From positions 186,001-250,000 of the forward strand of contig NZ_WUMN01000003.1 of assembly GCF_009826935.1 (NCBI RefSeq): a stretch of DNA of 64,000 bases, read 5' to 3'. The translations under genes and the position numbers were made by a program. Source of the DNA: Flavobacterium sp. Sd200. Lineage in GTDB: Bacteria; Bacteroidota; Bacteroidia; Flavobacteriales; Flavobacteriaceae. The notes under the pieces are model-generated. The model was not told the DNA's origin, made no database searches, and saw only the letters and a list, made by a program, of their open reading frames with translations. Of the stretch, positions 21,936-33,000 are shown piece by piece (position 1 is the stretch's first letter; each line of letters starts with the position of its first letter).

Positions 21936-21949
21936 ATAATAGTAATGTT

Positions 21950-24328
21950 TTATCCCTTATGTTCGAGTTCTTTTAAAAGGTCTTCATAGCTGTAAGTACC
22001 ATCGGCCTTTTCGTTAGTATTGTAGTTTATGGTAACACGCATGGCTTTAAGTCCGGTAACGCCCTGTAGGTCTTCTACATCAAAAGTTTCTATAACATTG
22101 CCCAGCATGTTACGGTGCTGTAAAAACTGTATGTATCGCCTGTATTCTATCTCTTCCTTCTTTTGGGTGTACACAATGGTTATTTTGCCTTTTTGTGTAA
22201 TGCGCTCCTTAGTGCCTTTAATGTTGCTCTTGTCTATACGCTTCTTAACCACTTCATAGCGGGCGTTGTAAGTGCCGTCTACATCAAAACGCTTTTCGTC
22301 CATACGGAAACGTATCGATATAGGTGTACTGAAAACCAGTATTAACGAAGTAACGTCAAGCTCATAACGCAAAGATGGCCTTAGCTTGTAATACTCGTTT
22401 TCCATTTCGCACATGGCCTGCAATTGCCACAACCTTAAATTGTTTAAGTATAGTGGATTGTAAGGATGTTTTGGCGAAATCGAGGCCCCAATATAAAGGT
22501 TGTGCTCTACACCATCGGTTTTAAAGCGCTCATAATAGTGTGGAAAGAACGACTGTGCCTCTTTTTGTTTTTCGTCGAGCACGGCAGCCATTTGCTTGTT
22601 GATGATGCTTAGCGTATCGTCAAAGTCCTTACGGCTGTCATAAACCATTTTTACTTTAGAATCAAGCGTACCAAAATAATTCTCTATCCTTTGATGGATA
22701 TCGCTGTTGGCCGATTCAAAATGTTGTAACACTGGGTGAACTTCACTTATGATATAGTTTTGAATGGTAGACTCGGTATCAGCTTTAAGCTCTTTGCCAA
22801 GTTGTTCTTCAATATTCTCAAGTTCATAGAGGTGCTGCTCAATAAGCGGTAGTTTTTCCTGTTTGAAAATAAACCTGAACACATCTATAAGTTTGCCTAT
22901 TTGCAGTATAAGGTCTTTCTCGGTAGATTCGTTCCTGGCGGTAGACGATCCTTTAACGTCTATTTGGCCATAGAGAGGATATACCTCTTTAAAAACGATC
23001 TCTTTATAAGCCTGACTATTGTTTTTAGCCTGAACGTGCAGCAATGCCTCTTCCCTGAATTTCCAGTACACACTGTGGTGTATGGCAGTATATTCGTTTT
23101 GTATAATAGCGTCTACCTCATTTTGCAGTTCAGAGTAGTAGCGCTCTATAGTGTCGGTAAGGAATGGCAACACATAGCCAAGCTTGTTGGCATTAATGCT
23201 GTTAAGCTCTTTAGCCCTTGCCGAAACCAACTCGATAAAACCGTAGAACTTTTCGTTCTTGATGATTGGGGCAAGTATACAGCTTTTTATATCCTGATCC
23301 AGCAGGTGGTTTAAAAAGCGGGCTTCTACCGGGTTTTCATCCCTGAATTTTTCTACATCGCTCAAAACAAAATACTGCCTTTCGTCCAGTATCTTTTTTA
23401 ATGACTCGCTGCAAAACATGTTGTTGCAGTCCATCTCTTTAGAGCCACTAAGTATATAGCTTTTAATATCCTTAAAAGGCGCAAGCTTAAATACATTGTC
23501 TTCCAGGTTAATTTCGGTAAAGCCAATGCGCAGGTCTTCTATTTTAAAAATACTCCTGAAAATGCCTTCAAAATTTTCTTTTTTCTCTTTCTTGGTGCCG
23601 TCGTTAACCAGTAGGTTGGTTTTTAGGTTAGATATGGCGCTCTCGGTAGTGGCATCAAATAACGATACTATGCCAAAGCCTTTGCATATCCAGCTTCCTT
23701 CAGGAAATTTCTCTCTCCATAGCTCAAGATTGTCATAATTGCTAAGCAGTTGGTCTATATCTTCGGGCGTAAGCTTAACTGCTTTTTCGGTAGGAAGTAG
23801 TTCTAAAAAGTCGCCGTTGTATAGTATTCGGTAGTGTTTCATTACCCCGTTCTCATCCGGAATGTCATAAAACAGCGGTTTGCTGAAATCTAAATTCTGT
23901 CCGTAATAGTCGTTTAATATTAGACAGCAGCAAAAAACATAGAATTGGTGTTCGTCCAGGTTGCGAATGTTAATGCCAAAATCCTGTCCGGCATTTTTAA
24001 GTATTTTATTAAAACGTTCGGTATGGTTAAACGTAACATTAAAAAAAGGAATACCGGCAGCTTTAATTTCGTTGTGCGTTAGTGCCGTAGGGAAAAGATC
24101 GGCAAGCAGGTTTTTAATTAAACCTTTATGTTTTTCGAGCAGGGCAATATCATCTATACCGTCTCTAAGTTCGGGGTAGGGCGCAGCATGGCGCAGGAGA
24201 GCCTTTGCATAATCGGCGCGATAATCAACGTCAGATAATGCTATATCCTCTAAAATTTCCAATACCTTATGAAAAGATATTTTGGCAATTAAAGGGCTGG
24301 CTGTGTGTTGTTCATCTTCCATCATCAT
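21950..24328 (-). CDS. Large GAF-domain protein of unknown function
   Basis: Cytoplasmic protein of 792 residues from the first of three consecutive ATGs (24328). The open frame reaches 24358, but this would overlap the -7 promoter element at 24348-24355, so the shorter start is chosen. A GAF-like sensory domain lies at about residues 285-400 (IKSCILAPIIKNEKFYGFIE is its central strand pair). The C-terminal ~370 residues are largely helical with predicted coiled-coil stretches and carry no kinase, cyclase or HTH motif that I can see. No signal peptide or membrane helix. Ligand and output are unknown. Confidence 0.8.
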   Translation of the reverse strand: MMMEDEQHTASPLIAKISFHKVLEILEDIALSDVDYRADYAKALLRHAAPYPELRDGIDDIALLEKHKGLIKNLLADLFPTALTHNEIKAAGIPFFNVTFNHTERFNKILKNAGQDFGINIRNLDEHQFYVFCCCLILNDYYGQNLDFSKPLFYDIPDENGVMKHYRILYNGDFLELLPTEKAVKLTPEDIDQLLSNYDNLELWREKFPEGSWICKGFGIVSLFDATTESAISNLKTNLLVNDGTKKEKKENFEGIFRSIFKIEDLRIGFTEINLEDNVFKLAPFKDIKSYILSGSKEMDCNNMFCSESLKKILDERQYFVLSDVEKFRDENPVEARFLNHLLDQDIKSCILAPIIKNEKFYGFIELVSARAKELNSINANKLGYVLPFLTDTIERYYSELQNEVDAIIQNEYTAIHHSVYWKFREEALLHVQAKNNSQAYKEIVFKEVYPLYGQIDVKGSSTARNESTEKDLILQIGKLIDVFRFIFKQEKLPLIEQHLYELENIEEQLGKELKADTESTIQNYIISEVHPVLQHFESANSDIHQRIENYFGTLDSKVKMVYDSRKDFDDTLSIINKQMAAVLDEKQKEAQSFFPHYYERFKTDGVEHNLYIGASISPKHPYNPLYLNNLRLWQLQAMCEMENEYYKLRPSLRYELDVTSLILVFSTPISIRFRMDEKRFDVDGTYNARYEVVKKRIDKSNIKGTKERITQKGKITIVYTQKKEEIEYRRYIQFLQHRNMLGNVIETFDVEDLQGVTGLKAMRVTINYNTNEKADGTYSYEDLLKELEHKG

Positions 24329-24347
24329 TGTAGGGATATTCGTGTTG

Positions 24348-24355
24348 CAAAGATA
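24348..24355 (-). promoter_or_regulatory. -7 promoter element of the GAF-protein gene
   Basis: Minus-strand TATCTTTG, perfect TAnnTTTG, ending 19 nt before ATG 24328. It fixes the translation start downstream of the longest open frame. No good -33 TTTG. Confidence 0.55.
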
Positions 24356-24423
24356 CAAAAATTAGAAATCTTAATGATAATTTAAAGTTCGCTAAAATTA
24401 CTATCCTTTTAGTAAGTTCTGTT

Positions 24424-24454
24424 TTTGCAACATCTCTATTTTGTAGTTACTTTG
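24424..24454 (+). promoter_or_regulatory. Promoter abutting the 24459 start codon
   Basis: TTTG (24424-24427), 19-nt spacer, TTACTTTG (24447-24454). The second base is T instead of A. Only 4 nt (CAGC) separate the element from ATG 24459, so the transcript would be leaderless or nearly so. Confidence 0.45.
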
Positions 24455-24458
24455 CAGC

Positions 24459-25352
24459 ATGAACCAATCTGTTTCAATCACATATCCCGGCAATATAACC
24501 CTTACGGTAAAGCGTGAAGATCTATTGCACCCACACATATCGGGCAATAAATTCCGGAAGCTGAAGTACAATATTTTGCAGGCAAAACAGGAAGGCAGGG
24601 AATGCCTGCTAACTTTTGGAGGCGCGTTTAGCAACCATATTGCAGCATCGGCTGCTGCAGGAAAAGAATATGGGTTTGAAACTATTGGCGTTATAAGAGG
24701 TGAGGAACTTAAAAGTAAAATAGATGAGAACCCCACACTTGCATTTGCCCGAAAATGCGGCATGCGGTTTAAGTTTATATCGCGCGAGGCATACCGTAAT
24801 AAAACCGATGAAACTTTTATTGAAAGCTTAAGGCAGGAATTTGGTGATTTTTATCTGCTGCCTGAAGGCGGTACTAATGCTCTTGCAGTTAAAGGCTGTG
24901 AGGAGATCCTCGATGAGGCCGACGCTGTTTTTACACATGTTTGCTGTGCTGTGGGCACTGGCGGAACCCTGTCGGGCATTATCAATTCGGCAAAGGCGGA
25001 GCAAAAAGTAATTGGGTTTCCTGCGTTAAAAGGTGCAGGATTATCGGACGATATTTGTAAATTTGCCCGAAAGGGCTGTTGGGAGCTTGTAGAAGACTAT
25101 CATTTTGGAGGTTACGGTAAGGTAAGTGAGACCCTTATAACTTTTATGAACGATTTTTTTGATACTGCAGGCATACTTTTAGACCCTGTTTATACTGGGA
25201 AGATGTTTTTTGGCGTTACAGACCTTATCCATAAAGGATATTTTCCTGAAAATGCGCGCATACTGCTCATTCATACAGGCGGTTTGCAGGGTATTGCAGG
25301 GATGAACAAAGAGCTGATGCGTAAAAAACTACCCATAATTAAAACTTCATGA
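24459..25352 (+). CDS. PLP-dependent D-cysteine desulfhydrase / ACC deaminase family enzyme
   Basis: A tryptophan-synthase-beta fold PLP enzyme (297 residues). KREDLLHPHISGNKFRKLKYN carries the PLP lysine (in SGNKFRKL), and FGGAFSNHIAASAAAG and AVGTGGTLSGI are the substrate-loop and phosphate-binding glycine motifs. Members cleave D-cysteine to pyruvate, H2S and ammonia, or 1-aminocyclopropane-1-carboxylate; sequence alone does not tell which, and D-cysteine desulfhydrase activity seems the more likely general role. It overlaps the next gene by 4 nt (ATGA), indicating an operon. Confidence 0.85.
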   Translation: MNQSVSITYPGNITLTVKREDLLHPHISGNKFRKLKYNILQAKQEGRECLLTFGGAFSNHIAASAAAGKEYGFETIGVIRGEELKSKIDENPTLAFARKCGMRFKFISREAYRNKTDETFIESLRQEFGDFYLLPEGGTNALAVKGCEEILDEADAVFTHVCCAVGTGGTLSGIINSAKAEQKVIGFPALKGAGLSDDICKFARKGCWELVEDYHFGGYGKVSETLITFMNDFFDTAGILLDPVYTGKMFFGVTDLIHKGYFPENARILLIHTGGLQGIAGMNKELMRKKLPIIKTS

Positions 25353-26485
25353 GCATGTTAAAAAAAATTCTGGCGTTTGTATTATTAGGCAGCATTGTTA
25401 GCTGTAGCACTACTAAACCTAAAATTGTAACCACCAAAGCGGGTGTAAGCAATAAATCTCAAAGCACTGCAGGTGCACAAACTACCACAAGAAAAACAGA
25501 AACGCTCGAAAGCACCTCTAAGACCACAGTTTACAGCGAGCAGGTAAGCGAGTATGTAAATCAGTTTAAAGATATAGCCCAACAAAACATGAAAAACCAC
25601 GGTGTGCCTGCCAGTATAACATTGGCTCAGGGCATATTAGAGTCGGGTGCGGGCAGGGGCAAGCTTGCGGTTACAGCAAACAACCACTTTGGTATTAAAT
25701 GCCACACCGGATGGGACGGCGATAAAATTTATCATGATGACGATGCTGCCCAGGAGTGTTTCAGGAAATACAACGATGCATCAGAATCGTTTAACGACCA
25801 TTCGCTGTTCCTTACAGGAAGGAGCAGGTATGCCAACCTTTTCAAACTTGAACAAGACGACTACGAAGGCTGGGCAAAAGGACTTAAAGCAGCAGGATAT
25901 GCCACCGACCCGAAATATCCGGACAAGCTTATCGGCCTTATTGAGCGTTTTAACCTTGCACAATATGATTCTGAAGTTTTAGGCGGAAATTATAAACCTG
26001 TTAAAGATGTGCCTGCGCCTGTGCAAACATCTGTTCCTGCAGCAGTAGCAACTACGTCTGCCCCGGTACAAACACAAACTACAACGGTTACAACAACACC
26101 TGCTCCAGTAGCTGTAGTAACCACTACTGCACCTGCTGCAACAACCACCGCTCCGGTAACAGTAACTACAACCACTCCGGTATCTACCCCTGTAGCCGAT
26201 ACTGTTGTTACCACTACGACCCCTGTAACCACTCCGGTGGCTACAACCGTAGTAACAACCCCTGCTCCGGTAGCTACAACTACTACAGCCACAACAGTAG
26301 TAACTCCTGCACCAAGCATAGAGCAGGCAGTAAATGCACCAGCAGCAGACAGCTATACCGTAATAAAAGGCGATACGCTATACTCTATATCTAAAAAAAA
26401 TAATACCACTGTAGATGCGCTGATACAGCTAAACGGCCTTTCGGGCAATGCAATATCTATTGGGCAGGTACTTAAATTAAAATAA
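25349..26485 (+). CDS. Lipoprotein N-acetylglucosaminidase with LysM domain
   Basis: Peptidoglycan hydrolase-like lipoprotein (378 residues). A signal with lipobox SIVSC (Cys19) anchors it. Residues ~70-205 are a glucosaminidase (GH73-type) domain: [20 protein letters not shown] with the probable catalytic Glu, then NNHFGIKCH and [19 protein letters not shown] ~110-residue linker of almost only Pro, Thr, Ala and Val follows, and a C-terminal LysM ([19 protein letters not shown]). It is expected to cut or remodel cell-wall glycan in the periplasm. hemL follows after 10 nt. Confidence 0.9.
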   Translation: MSMLKKILAFVLLGSIVSCSTTKPKIVTTKAGVSNKSQSTAGAQTTTRKTETLESTSKTTVYSEQVSEYVNQFKDIAQQNMKNHGVPASITLAQGILESGAGRGKLAVTANNHFGIKCHTGWDGDKIYHDDDAAQECFRKYNDASESFNDHSLFLTGRSRYANLFKLEQDDYEGWAKGLKAAGYATDPKYPDKLIGLIERFNLAQYDSEVLGGNYKPVKDVPAPVQTSVPAAVATTSAPVQTQTTTVTTTPAPVAVVTTTAPAATTTAPVTVTTTTPVSTPVADTVVTTTTPVTTPVATTVVTTPAPVATTTTATTVVTPAPSIEQAVNAPAADSYTVIKGDTLYSISKKNNTTVDALIQLNGLSGNAISIGQVLKLK

Positions 26486-26495
26486 TCACGCAATT

Positions 26496-27782
26496 ATGTT
26501 ATACCAGCGTAGCAGCCGCCTGTTTGCCGAAGCCTCTTTGGTAATTCCGGGTGGTGTAAACTCTCCTGTGCGCGCCTTTAAGGGTGTGGGCGGAACTCCA
26601 ATTTTTGTAAAAGAGGCTAAAGGCCCGTATTTGTTTGATGAAGACGGAAACCGTTATATAGACTATATTAACTCATGGGGCCCGATGATACTTGGGCATG
26701 CCTATGACCCTGTTGTAAATGCTGTTATAGAAAAGGCTAAGAAAGGCACATCTTTTGGAACGCCTACAGCACTCGAAACCGAGATTGCCGCTTTAGCAGT
26801 TTCTATGGTGCCAAATATAGATAAGATTCGTTTTGTAAACAGCGGTACAGAGGCCTGCATGAGTGCAGTAAGACTGGCACGTGGGTTTACTAATCGTGAG
26901 AAAATAATAAAATTTGCAGGCTGTTATCATGGCCATAGCGACTCGTTCCTGATACAGGCAGGGAGTGGCGCAGCAACTTTTGGCGTGCCCAATAGCCCGG
27001 GTGTAACTCAGGGTACTGCTAAAGATACTTTGCTGGCAACCTACAACGACCTGCAAAATGTAAAAGACCTTTTTGAAGCAAATAAAGGCGAAATAGCTGC
27101 TATTATTATAGAACCTGTTGCAGGAAACATGGGCTGCATACCTCCTGCAAAAGGCTTTTTGCAGGCACTGCGCGAATTGTGCGATGCTAACGGAACACTG
27201 CTTATTTTTGACGAGGTAATGACAGGATTCCGACTTGCAAAAGGCGGTGCCCAGCAACTGTTTGGCATTAAGGCTGATATTGTTGCTTTTGGTAAAGTTA
27301 TTGGGGGCGGCCTTCCGGTAGGGGCATTTGCTGCACGTAATGAAATTATGGATTACCTTGCGCCTGTGGGGCCCGTTTATCAGGCAGGTACCCTGTCAGG
27401 CAATCCGCTGGCAATGGCTGCCGGATTTGAAATGCTCAAAGCCCTTAACAGCGACAATGCTATATTTACAAGGCTTGAAGAAAAGACGGCTTATCTTGAA
27501 AGCGGTATCAGGAAAATATTAGAGGCTAACAACATTGCCCATACCATTAACCGCACGGGCAGTATGATATCTGTACATTTTGATGCGAACCCGGTAACGA
27601 ATCTTAAAACAGCTGCCAACGGCGACAACGAATCATTTAAAAAATTCTTTCATGGTTTGTTGAGCGAGGGTGTTTATATTGCTCCATCGGCCTATGAAAC
27701 CTGGTTTATTACTGATGCGCTGTCGTATGAAGACCTTGATTTTACGCTTAATGCAATTGAGAAAGTAGCGGTAACACTTTAG
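26496..27782 (+). CDS. hemL: Glutamate-1-semialdehyde 2,1-aminomutase
   Basis: PLP enzyme of the C5 heme pathway that converts glutamate-1-semialdehyde to 5-aminolevulinate. Full length (428 residues) with the [17 protein letters not shown] start, [16 protein letters not shown] cofactor region, and the PLP lysine in [14 protein letters not shown]. It is the last gene of a three-gene operon and is followed by a terminator. Confidence 0.97.
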   Translation: MLYQRSSRLFAEASLVIPGGVNSPVRAFKGVGGTPIFVKEAKGPYLFDEDGNRYIDYINSWGPMILGHAYDPVVNAVIEKAKKGTSFGTPTALETEIAALAVSMVPNIDKIRFVNSGTEACMSAVRLARGFTNREKIIKFAGCYHGHSDSFLIQAGSGAATFGVPNSPGVTQGTAKDTLLATYNDLQNVKDLFEANKGEIAAIIIEPVAGNMGCIPPAKGFLQALRELCDANGTLLIFDEVMTGFRLAKGGAQQLFGIKADIVAFGKVIGGGLPVGAFAARNEIMDYLAPVGPVYQAGTLSGNPLAMAAGFEMLKALNSDNAIFTRLEEKTAYLESGIRKILEANNIAHTINRTGSMISVHFDANPVTNLKTAANGDNESFKKFFHGLLSEGVYIAPSAYETWFITDALSYEDLDFTLNAIEKVAVTL

Positions 27783-27799
27783 TAAATAACACATATTTA

Positions 27800-27836
27800 A
27801 AAGCGCATGGCACTTAGTAGGTGTCATGCGTTTTTT
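27800..27836 (+). terminator. Rho-independent terminator after hemL
   Basis: Stem CGCATGGCAC/GTGTCATGCG (one G-U pair) with a 7-nt loop, A-rich before and six T residues after. Confidence 0.88.
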
Positions 27837-27923
27837 GTTTCTAAAAAGTTTAAAAAATAGTCTTTAAGTATTTTAGTTTTAAATATACGCTATGGTTTAG
27901 GTAAGCTAATAAAAGGTTAAGAA

Positions 27924-27957
27924 TTTGTTAAGGATGTTTTAAAATAAATTACTTTTG
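27924..27957 (+). promoter_or_regulatory. Promoter of the LTA-synthase-like gene
   Basis: TTTG (27924-27927), 22-nt spacer, TACTTTTG (27950-27957), a full match to the Bacteroidota consensus. It leaves a leader of about 55 nt before ATG 28016. Confidence 0.7.
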
Positions 27958-28015
27958 TAACCGTTAATACTGACGGATATTTTTAGTAATTCTTTAAATT
28001 AACCTCTTAAAAAAT

Positions 28016-29986
28016 ATGAAGTTACAGTTTAAGAACAGATTGGCTGTGCTTTTGTTGAGACTTTTAATGGTTTATGTGGCTTTCGCTCTATGCCGTTTGA
28101 TGTTTTATTTTTGTAATGATCCGCTCATAGACCCACTTCAGAAAACAGGTGGCTGGAACCTTATTAAAGGCAGCCTGATGTTTGATACAGTATCTATTCT
28201 CTATATAAACATTCCGTTTATTTTTTTGTCGTTGATGCCTTTTCGCTTTGCCGAAAAAACGTCATGGCAAAAAATAACTTTTGCAATTTTTATGATAGGC
28301 AATGCATTGGGTCTGATGGTTAATATTGCCGATATTTTTTATTACCCTTTTAAGCAGGCACGTATAGTGCTGGGCGATTTTATATTGCTTAAAGAGGGCG
28401 GCGCATTGATTTTTGACTTTATTGCAGATTATTGGTATGGTGTTGCGTTTTATTTTTTGCTTCTTGCGGCATTATGGTACGGTTACAAAAACATAAAACA
28501 GCAGCAAACCAACGCCATGACCCAAAGACGATACTTTGGTCTGCATTTTGGCTATTTAGGCCTCATGGCTGTTGTAACAGTGTTTTTTATAAGGGGGGCT
28601 ACTTTTGCAATGGCATCTTTTCCTATAAGCATGAACGATGCCTTTTTGTACACCGAGAATCCTACGCATACCTCAGTAATGCTAAGCAACCCGTTTTGCC
28701 TGCTGCGCACCATAGGCAAATCTAAAACAGTACCCAGCCTTAATTATTTAGATGCCTCGCTGGCACAAGCCCTTGCACCTACAACGCACCGCATAGCACC
28801 GGGAGAAGATTTTGATATAGACCGAAAAACCAATGTTTTTTTAATAGTGCTCGAAAGTTTTGGCGAGGCGCATATAAAAAGCCTGTCAGACCAGTTTAAA
28901 CCCGGTCAGGAAACCTATACACCCTTCCTTGATTCGCTCGTAGGGCAAAGCTATGTGTTTACTAATGCCTACCAAAGTGGCTTGCGTTCTATAGATGCTA
29001 TGCCTGCCATTTGGGCATCTATACCATCGTTTAAAGAACACTTTTTATCTTTGCCCAATTCGGTATCGTCATATCATGCACTTCCGGAGTGCATGAACGA
29101 AATGGGTTACCAGACTGCATTTTTTCATGGTGGTGTGCGCGAGTCTATGAGTTTCGTGTCGTTTGGAAAAACTGCCGGAATAAAGCAATTCTTTTCTCGT
29201 GAAGAGTATGAAGCCGAAATGGGAGATGACGATTTTGACGGCAAGTGGGGCATCTGGGATCATAAATTTTTGCCTTATGTGCATAAAAAGATCAATGGGT
29301 TTAAAAGTCCTTTCTTTGCCACGCTGTTCACGCTGTCTTCACATCACCCATACAGTATTCCCGATAAGTTTGCCGGGAAGTTTACGGATGGTACACTGCC
29401 TATACACCGCACTATTAAATATACTGATTATGCCCTGAAGCAGTTTTTTGAGAGTATAAAAAACGAGCCTTGGTATAACAACACGCTCTTTATTATTACT
29501 GCCGACCATGGCAGTGGTGCCGATAACGAAAAATACAGCAAACAGCCTAACGAATATGCTATACCGCTGTTGTTCTTTAAGCCCAACAGCAATTTTAGGG
29601 GTAAAGACGACAGAGTTATACAACATATAGACGTAATGCCAACGTTGCTGGGCATGCTTGATTATGACAAGCAGTATTTTGCTTTTGGTAAAGATCATTT
29701 TGATGAATCTCAGGCCAAAGGTCATTTTGCTGTAAGTTTTAGCAACGGGGCTTTTAATTTTGTTACCGATAAGTATTGCTACCTGTTTAATGAAAAAGTA
29801 GTGGTAAGCAAATTTGACTACCGCAAAGATCCCTTATGCAAAAATAATATGGTACGATCGCTTACTGGCGAAGATGAAGCCATGATAAAAAAATTCAAGG
29901 CTTTTTTACAGGAATACTATCTGCACGTAAACAAACGTATTTACAAAACCGTAGGCGAACAAAAAGCGCACATGGCAGTGAGGTAG
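28016..29986 (+). CDS. LTA synthase family (alkaline-phosphatase superfamily) membrane enzyme
   Basis: Inner-membrane protein with about five N-terminal transmembrane helices (residues ~10-215) and a periplasmic sulfatase-fold catalytic domain (~265-600); 656 residues. Metal-site motifs: NVFLIVLESFGEAHI (Glu), SGLRSIDAMPAIWASIPS (probable Ser nucleophile in RSID where Gram-positive LtaS has Thr), WGIWDHKF and ITADHGSGADN (Asp-His). Relatives transfer phosphoglycerol or phosphoethanolamine to envelope glycans or lipids. A Gram-negative host makes true lipoteichoic acid unlikely; the substrate is unknown. Confidence 0.85.
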   Translation: MKLQFKNRLAVLLLRLLMVYVAFALCRLMFYFCNDPLIDPLQKTGGWNLIKGSLMFDTVSILYINIPFIFLSLMPFRFAEKTSWQKITFAIFMIGNALGLMVNIADIFYYPFKQARIVLGDFILLKEGGALIFDFIADYWYGVAFYFLLLAALWYGYKNIKQQQTNAMTQRRYFGLHFGYLGLMAVVTVFFIRGATFAMASFPISMNDAFLYTENPTHTSVMLSNPFCLLRTIGKSKTVPSLNYLDASLAQALAPTTHRIAPGEDFDIDRKTNVFLIVLESFGEAHIKSLSDQFKPGQETYTPFLDSLVGQSYVFTNAYQSGLRSIDAMPAIWASIPSFKEHFLSLPNSVSSYHALPECMNEMGYQTAFFHGGVRESMSFVSFGKTAGIKQFFSREEYEAEMGDDDFDGKWGIWDHKFLPYVHKKINGFKSPFFATLFTLSSHHPYSIPDKFAGKFTDGTLPIHRTIKYTDYALKQFFESIKNEPWYNNTLFIITADHGSGADNEKYSKQPNEYAIPLLFFKPNSNFRGKDDRVIQHIDVMPTLLGMLDYDKQYFAFGKDHFDESQAKGHFAVSFSNGAFNFVTDKYCYLFNEKVVVSKFDYRKDPLCKNNMVRSLTGEDEAMIKKFKAFLQEYYLHVNKRIYKTVGEQKAHMAVR

Positions 29987-30004
29987 GGGTTTATTTTAAT
30001 TGCA

Positions 30005-33000
30005 TTACTCCACTGTTTTAACTCTCATCCCGGTAGTGTGCCCGCTAAATTCTGGTGCATACATGCTCTGTATAGTACTAATGCCGTTGCTATATTCGCC
30101 GGCATTGTTTACCCTAACATCATATTCTAAAACATAGGTTCCGCGGTTAATACGGTCAAAAAAGAAATGTGTAGCCACATCGCGGCTACTGCGATAATAT
30201 CCAAGGCCGTCTTTATACTTATAGCCTGATAGCACATCTACAGGTTCGAAGGCGGCAGCACGCAGGTCTTTTAAATGTACGAACTCTGCATCTTCTTCAA
30301 TCGTAAGTATAAGGCGCACAGTAACCAGATTACCTGTTTTTAATGGTTGGGCAGGTGTGATTTTTTGCAGTTCCTGTCCGGCAGAAGTATTTACTTTCAG
30401 GTAAAGTTCTTTGTTTATATTCATAATGCTTTCCTGGGCAGGCTTAATTTTATCAAGCTCCTCAAAATACTGCCAGTAAAACCCGCCATAGCCCGGTACT
30501 GCCGATTTGTTCTCTACAGTAAGTGTAGCCATATCTTTAGTGATTTCTTCGGGTTTCCAGTTTAGTTTCAAATATCCTGTGCCCGCTTCCTGAACGGTTT
30601 CGCCCATTTTTTTAGCAAGCAGTTTTTCATCACCCAGTTTAATAGTAGTATCCTCTTTTACCGATAGCCAGTTGCTGCCCTGCATGAGTAGTGCATATAC
30701 GGCCTCAGAAGTCGATTTTGTGGTAGGCCAGTTTTTATTCTGTTTTTGTTTTATAAGCCACACCTTCATAGCATCGGCCGATGCCGTATCGTTTGCTACT
30801 TCAGTAAAGGCTTCTATCAATAATGCCTGTGTTTCTATAGGAGCCTGATACCAGTACCAACCGGAGTTATTGTTTATCCAGTGCATGCCGTGTTCTTCGT
30901 TCAGCGCACTACTGTCTTTAAGAGCGGTGATTATTTTCTTTGCTGTTAGCGTGTCACCAAAGCGATGCAGTGTAAGAGCTGCCATACCTTTATCATATAA
31001 TGAATAGTTAAGCCAGTTCTCTTTTACTCTGGCAATATGCATGTTTATGATTGTTGCGAGTGAATCTTTAACGGGGTTTTGTGTAAGGTAGAAGCTGCGC
31101 ATGTACAGGTAATGCAGGTTTGCAGTATTGGTGGCTGGCATCCACTTTTTATTGTTTTTTACTGGTCTTGAGGTTTTATATTCTTTAATAAATTCTTCAT
31201 CTACATATTTAATAGCAGCATTGGTTAATGCTTTTACATCATTACTGTTAGGCAGGGTTATATTCAGTTTATTGAGATGTCCAAAACCGGCCAGTATATG
31301 GCGCGTAATATAACTACTGGCCTGGGTGCCGCCAAACCATGGAAATCCACCTGAACTAAGTTGCTTATCGTCAAGTTTAGCAAAGGCCGTTTCGAGTCCG
31401 GCTTTCATTTTGTCAAGGTCAAAGGTTAGTGCCAGCCTGTTTTTGCGTTCTTCATCGCTTTCGGCATCGCGCAACCATGGGGTTTCGGCAATAAGTATGC
31501 TTTTAAGTTCTTCGTTTTGTTCCAGTTTAGAAAGAGGTTTGCCCGATGCCCGCCATGCAGCAAACACTTCGGCAATTTTAGGGTTGCTGTTTATAATGTG
31601 TGTGGCTATGGCATTGGCATAAAAGCGGGAAAAAAGCTGTTCGCTGCACTCGTGTTCATACTCTGTTAAATAAGGCAGCGATTGTAATGCCACCCAAGCA
31701 GGGTTACTTGTATATTCGAGCGTTATGCCCTGATTGCGCAGGGTGGTGGAAGTATTGTTTTTAAGGTTATTAAAGGTGTAGGTTTTAGATGTGTTTGGCT
31801 TTACCCATACCGGAAGGCTCTCTGTAACCAGCATGCTGTTTGTAAGTACGGGCAGTATGTTCTCTTCACCATCCGAAAAATCTCCGGCCTTTGCCACTAT
31901 TCTGTATTGTATTCCCTGCATGCCGGCTGGTACGGCAATTTTCCAGCTCACAGTAGTATTGCCTTTTGCTGCAATATTAAACGGTTTTACATTTTGCAGG
32001 TTAAGCATTTGTGCATCGGCAGGCTGCATGGTTACGGCATCATAGAGTTGTAGCAATGCAGATCCGTTTTTTGTGTCTGTAGTAAGGTTCGTTATTTTAG
32101 CCTTAATAACTACAGTATCTTTTTCGCGTAAAAAGCGTGGCATGTTAGGCACTACCATAAGATCTTTTTGGGTAACAAAAGTATTCTCTAAATAACCCGA
32201 GGCAGCTTTTTTGTTGTGTGCTAACAGGCGCAGTTTCCACTCGGTCAGGGCTTCGGGAGTAGTAAAGGTAAAAGCTATTTTGCCCTTCCTGTCGGTAGTA
32301 AGGTGAGGATAGAAGAAGGCAGTTTCGTTAAAGTTTTTGCGTGCTCCTACCTGTTGCAGTGCTTTGAGTTCTTCCTGCCCCGATTTTGTACTGATAATGA
32401 TAACCCCGTTAGCACCACGGCTGCCATAGATAGTAGTGGCCGATGCATCTTTAAGCACTATTATGTTGGCAATGTCGTTAGTATTCAAATTGCGAAATTC
32501 GTCTTCAGATAAAGGTGTGCCATCTACCACATAAAGGGGTTTTGCCTCTCCGGTTACAGAGCCAAATCCTCTAATACGTATGTTCTCTCCACTTCCCGGT
32601 ACCCCATTACTATTTGTAATATATACGCCGGCTGTTTCTCCCTTCAGTGCCTGAGCAACGCTGTTAAATTCTTTTCCATATCCTTTAGCTGGTGTTATTT
32701 TTGTTGCAATTCCTGTATAGGCTTCTTTTGTTACAGTACCATAGCCCACAACCACTACTTCTTCAAGCATTTTCGCATCACCTTTAAGTGTTATGTTCAG
32801 GCCGCCTGCCCTTTGCGCAATAATATCCACAGTTGCCATACCAAAAAAACTGTATAAAATTTTGTCTTCTTTGTTAGCATAGAGAACGTAGTTGCCGTCA
32901 AAATCGGTAATGGTGCCCTCTACTGTTCCTTGAATGCTTACCCAAACTCCAGGAATAGGCATACCCTGCTCATCTGTAACAATGCCTGTTATCTTTAAAG

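Noticed and set aside
25990..26319. 109-codon antisense open frame rich in Val, Thr, Ala and Gly
   Set aside because: It is the reverse complement of the Pro/Thr/Ala/Val linker of the lipoprotein; low-complexity DNA keeps several frames open.
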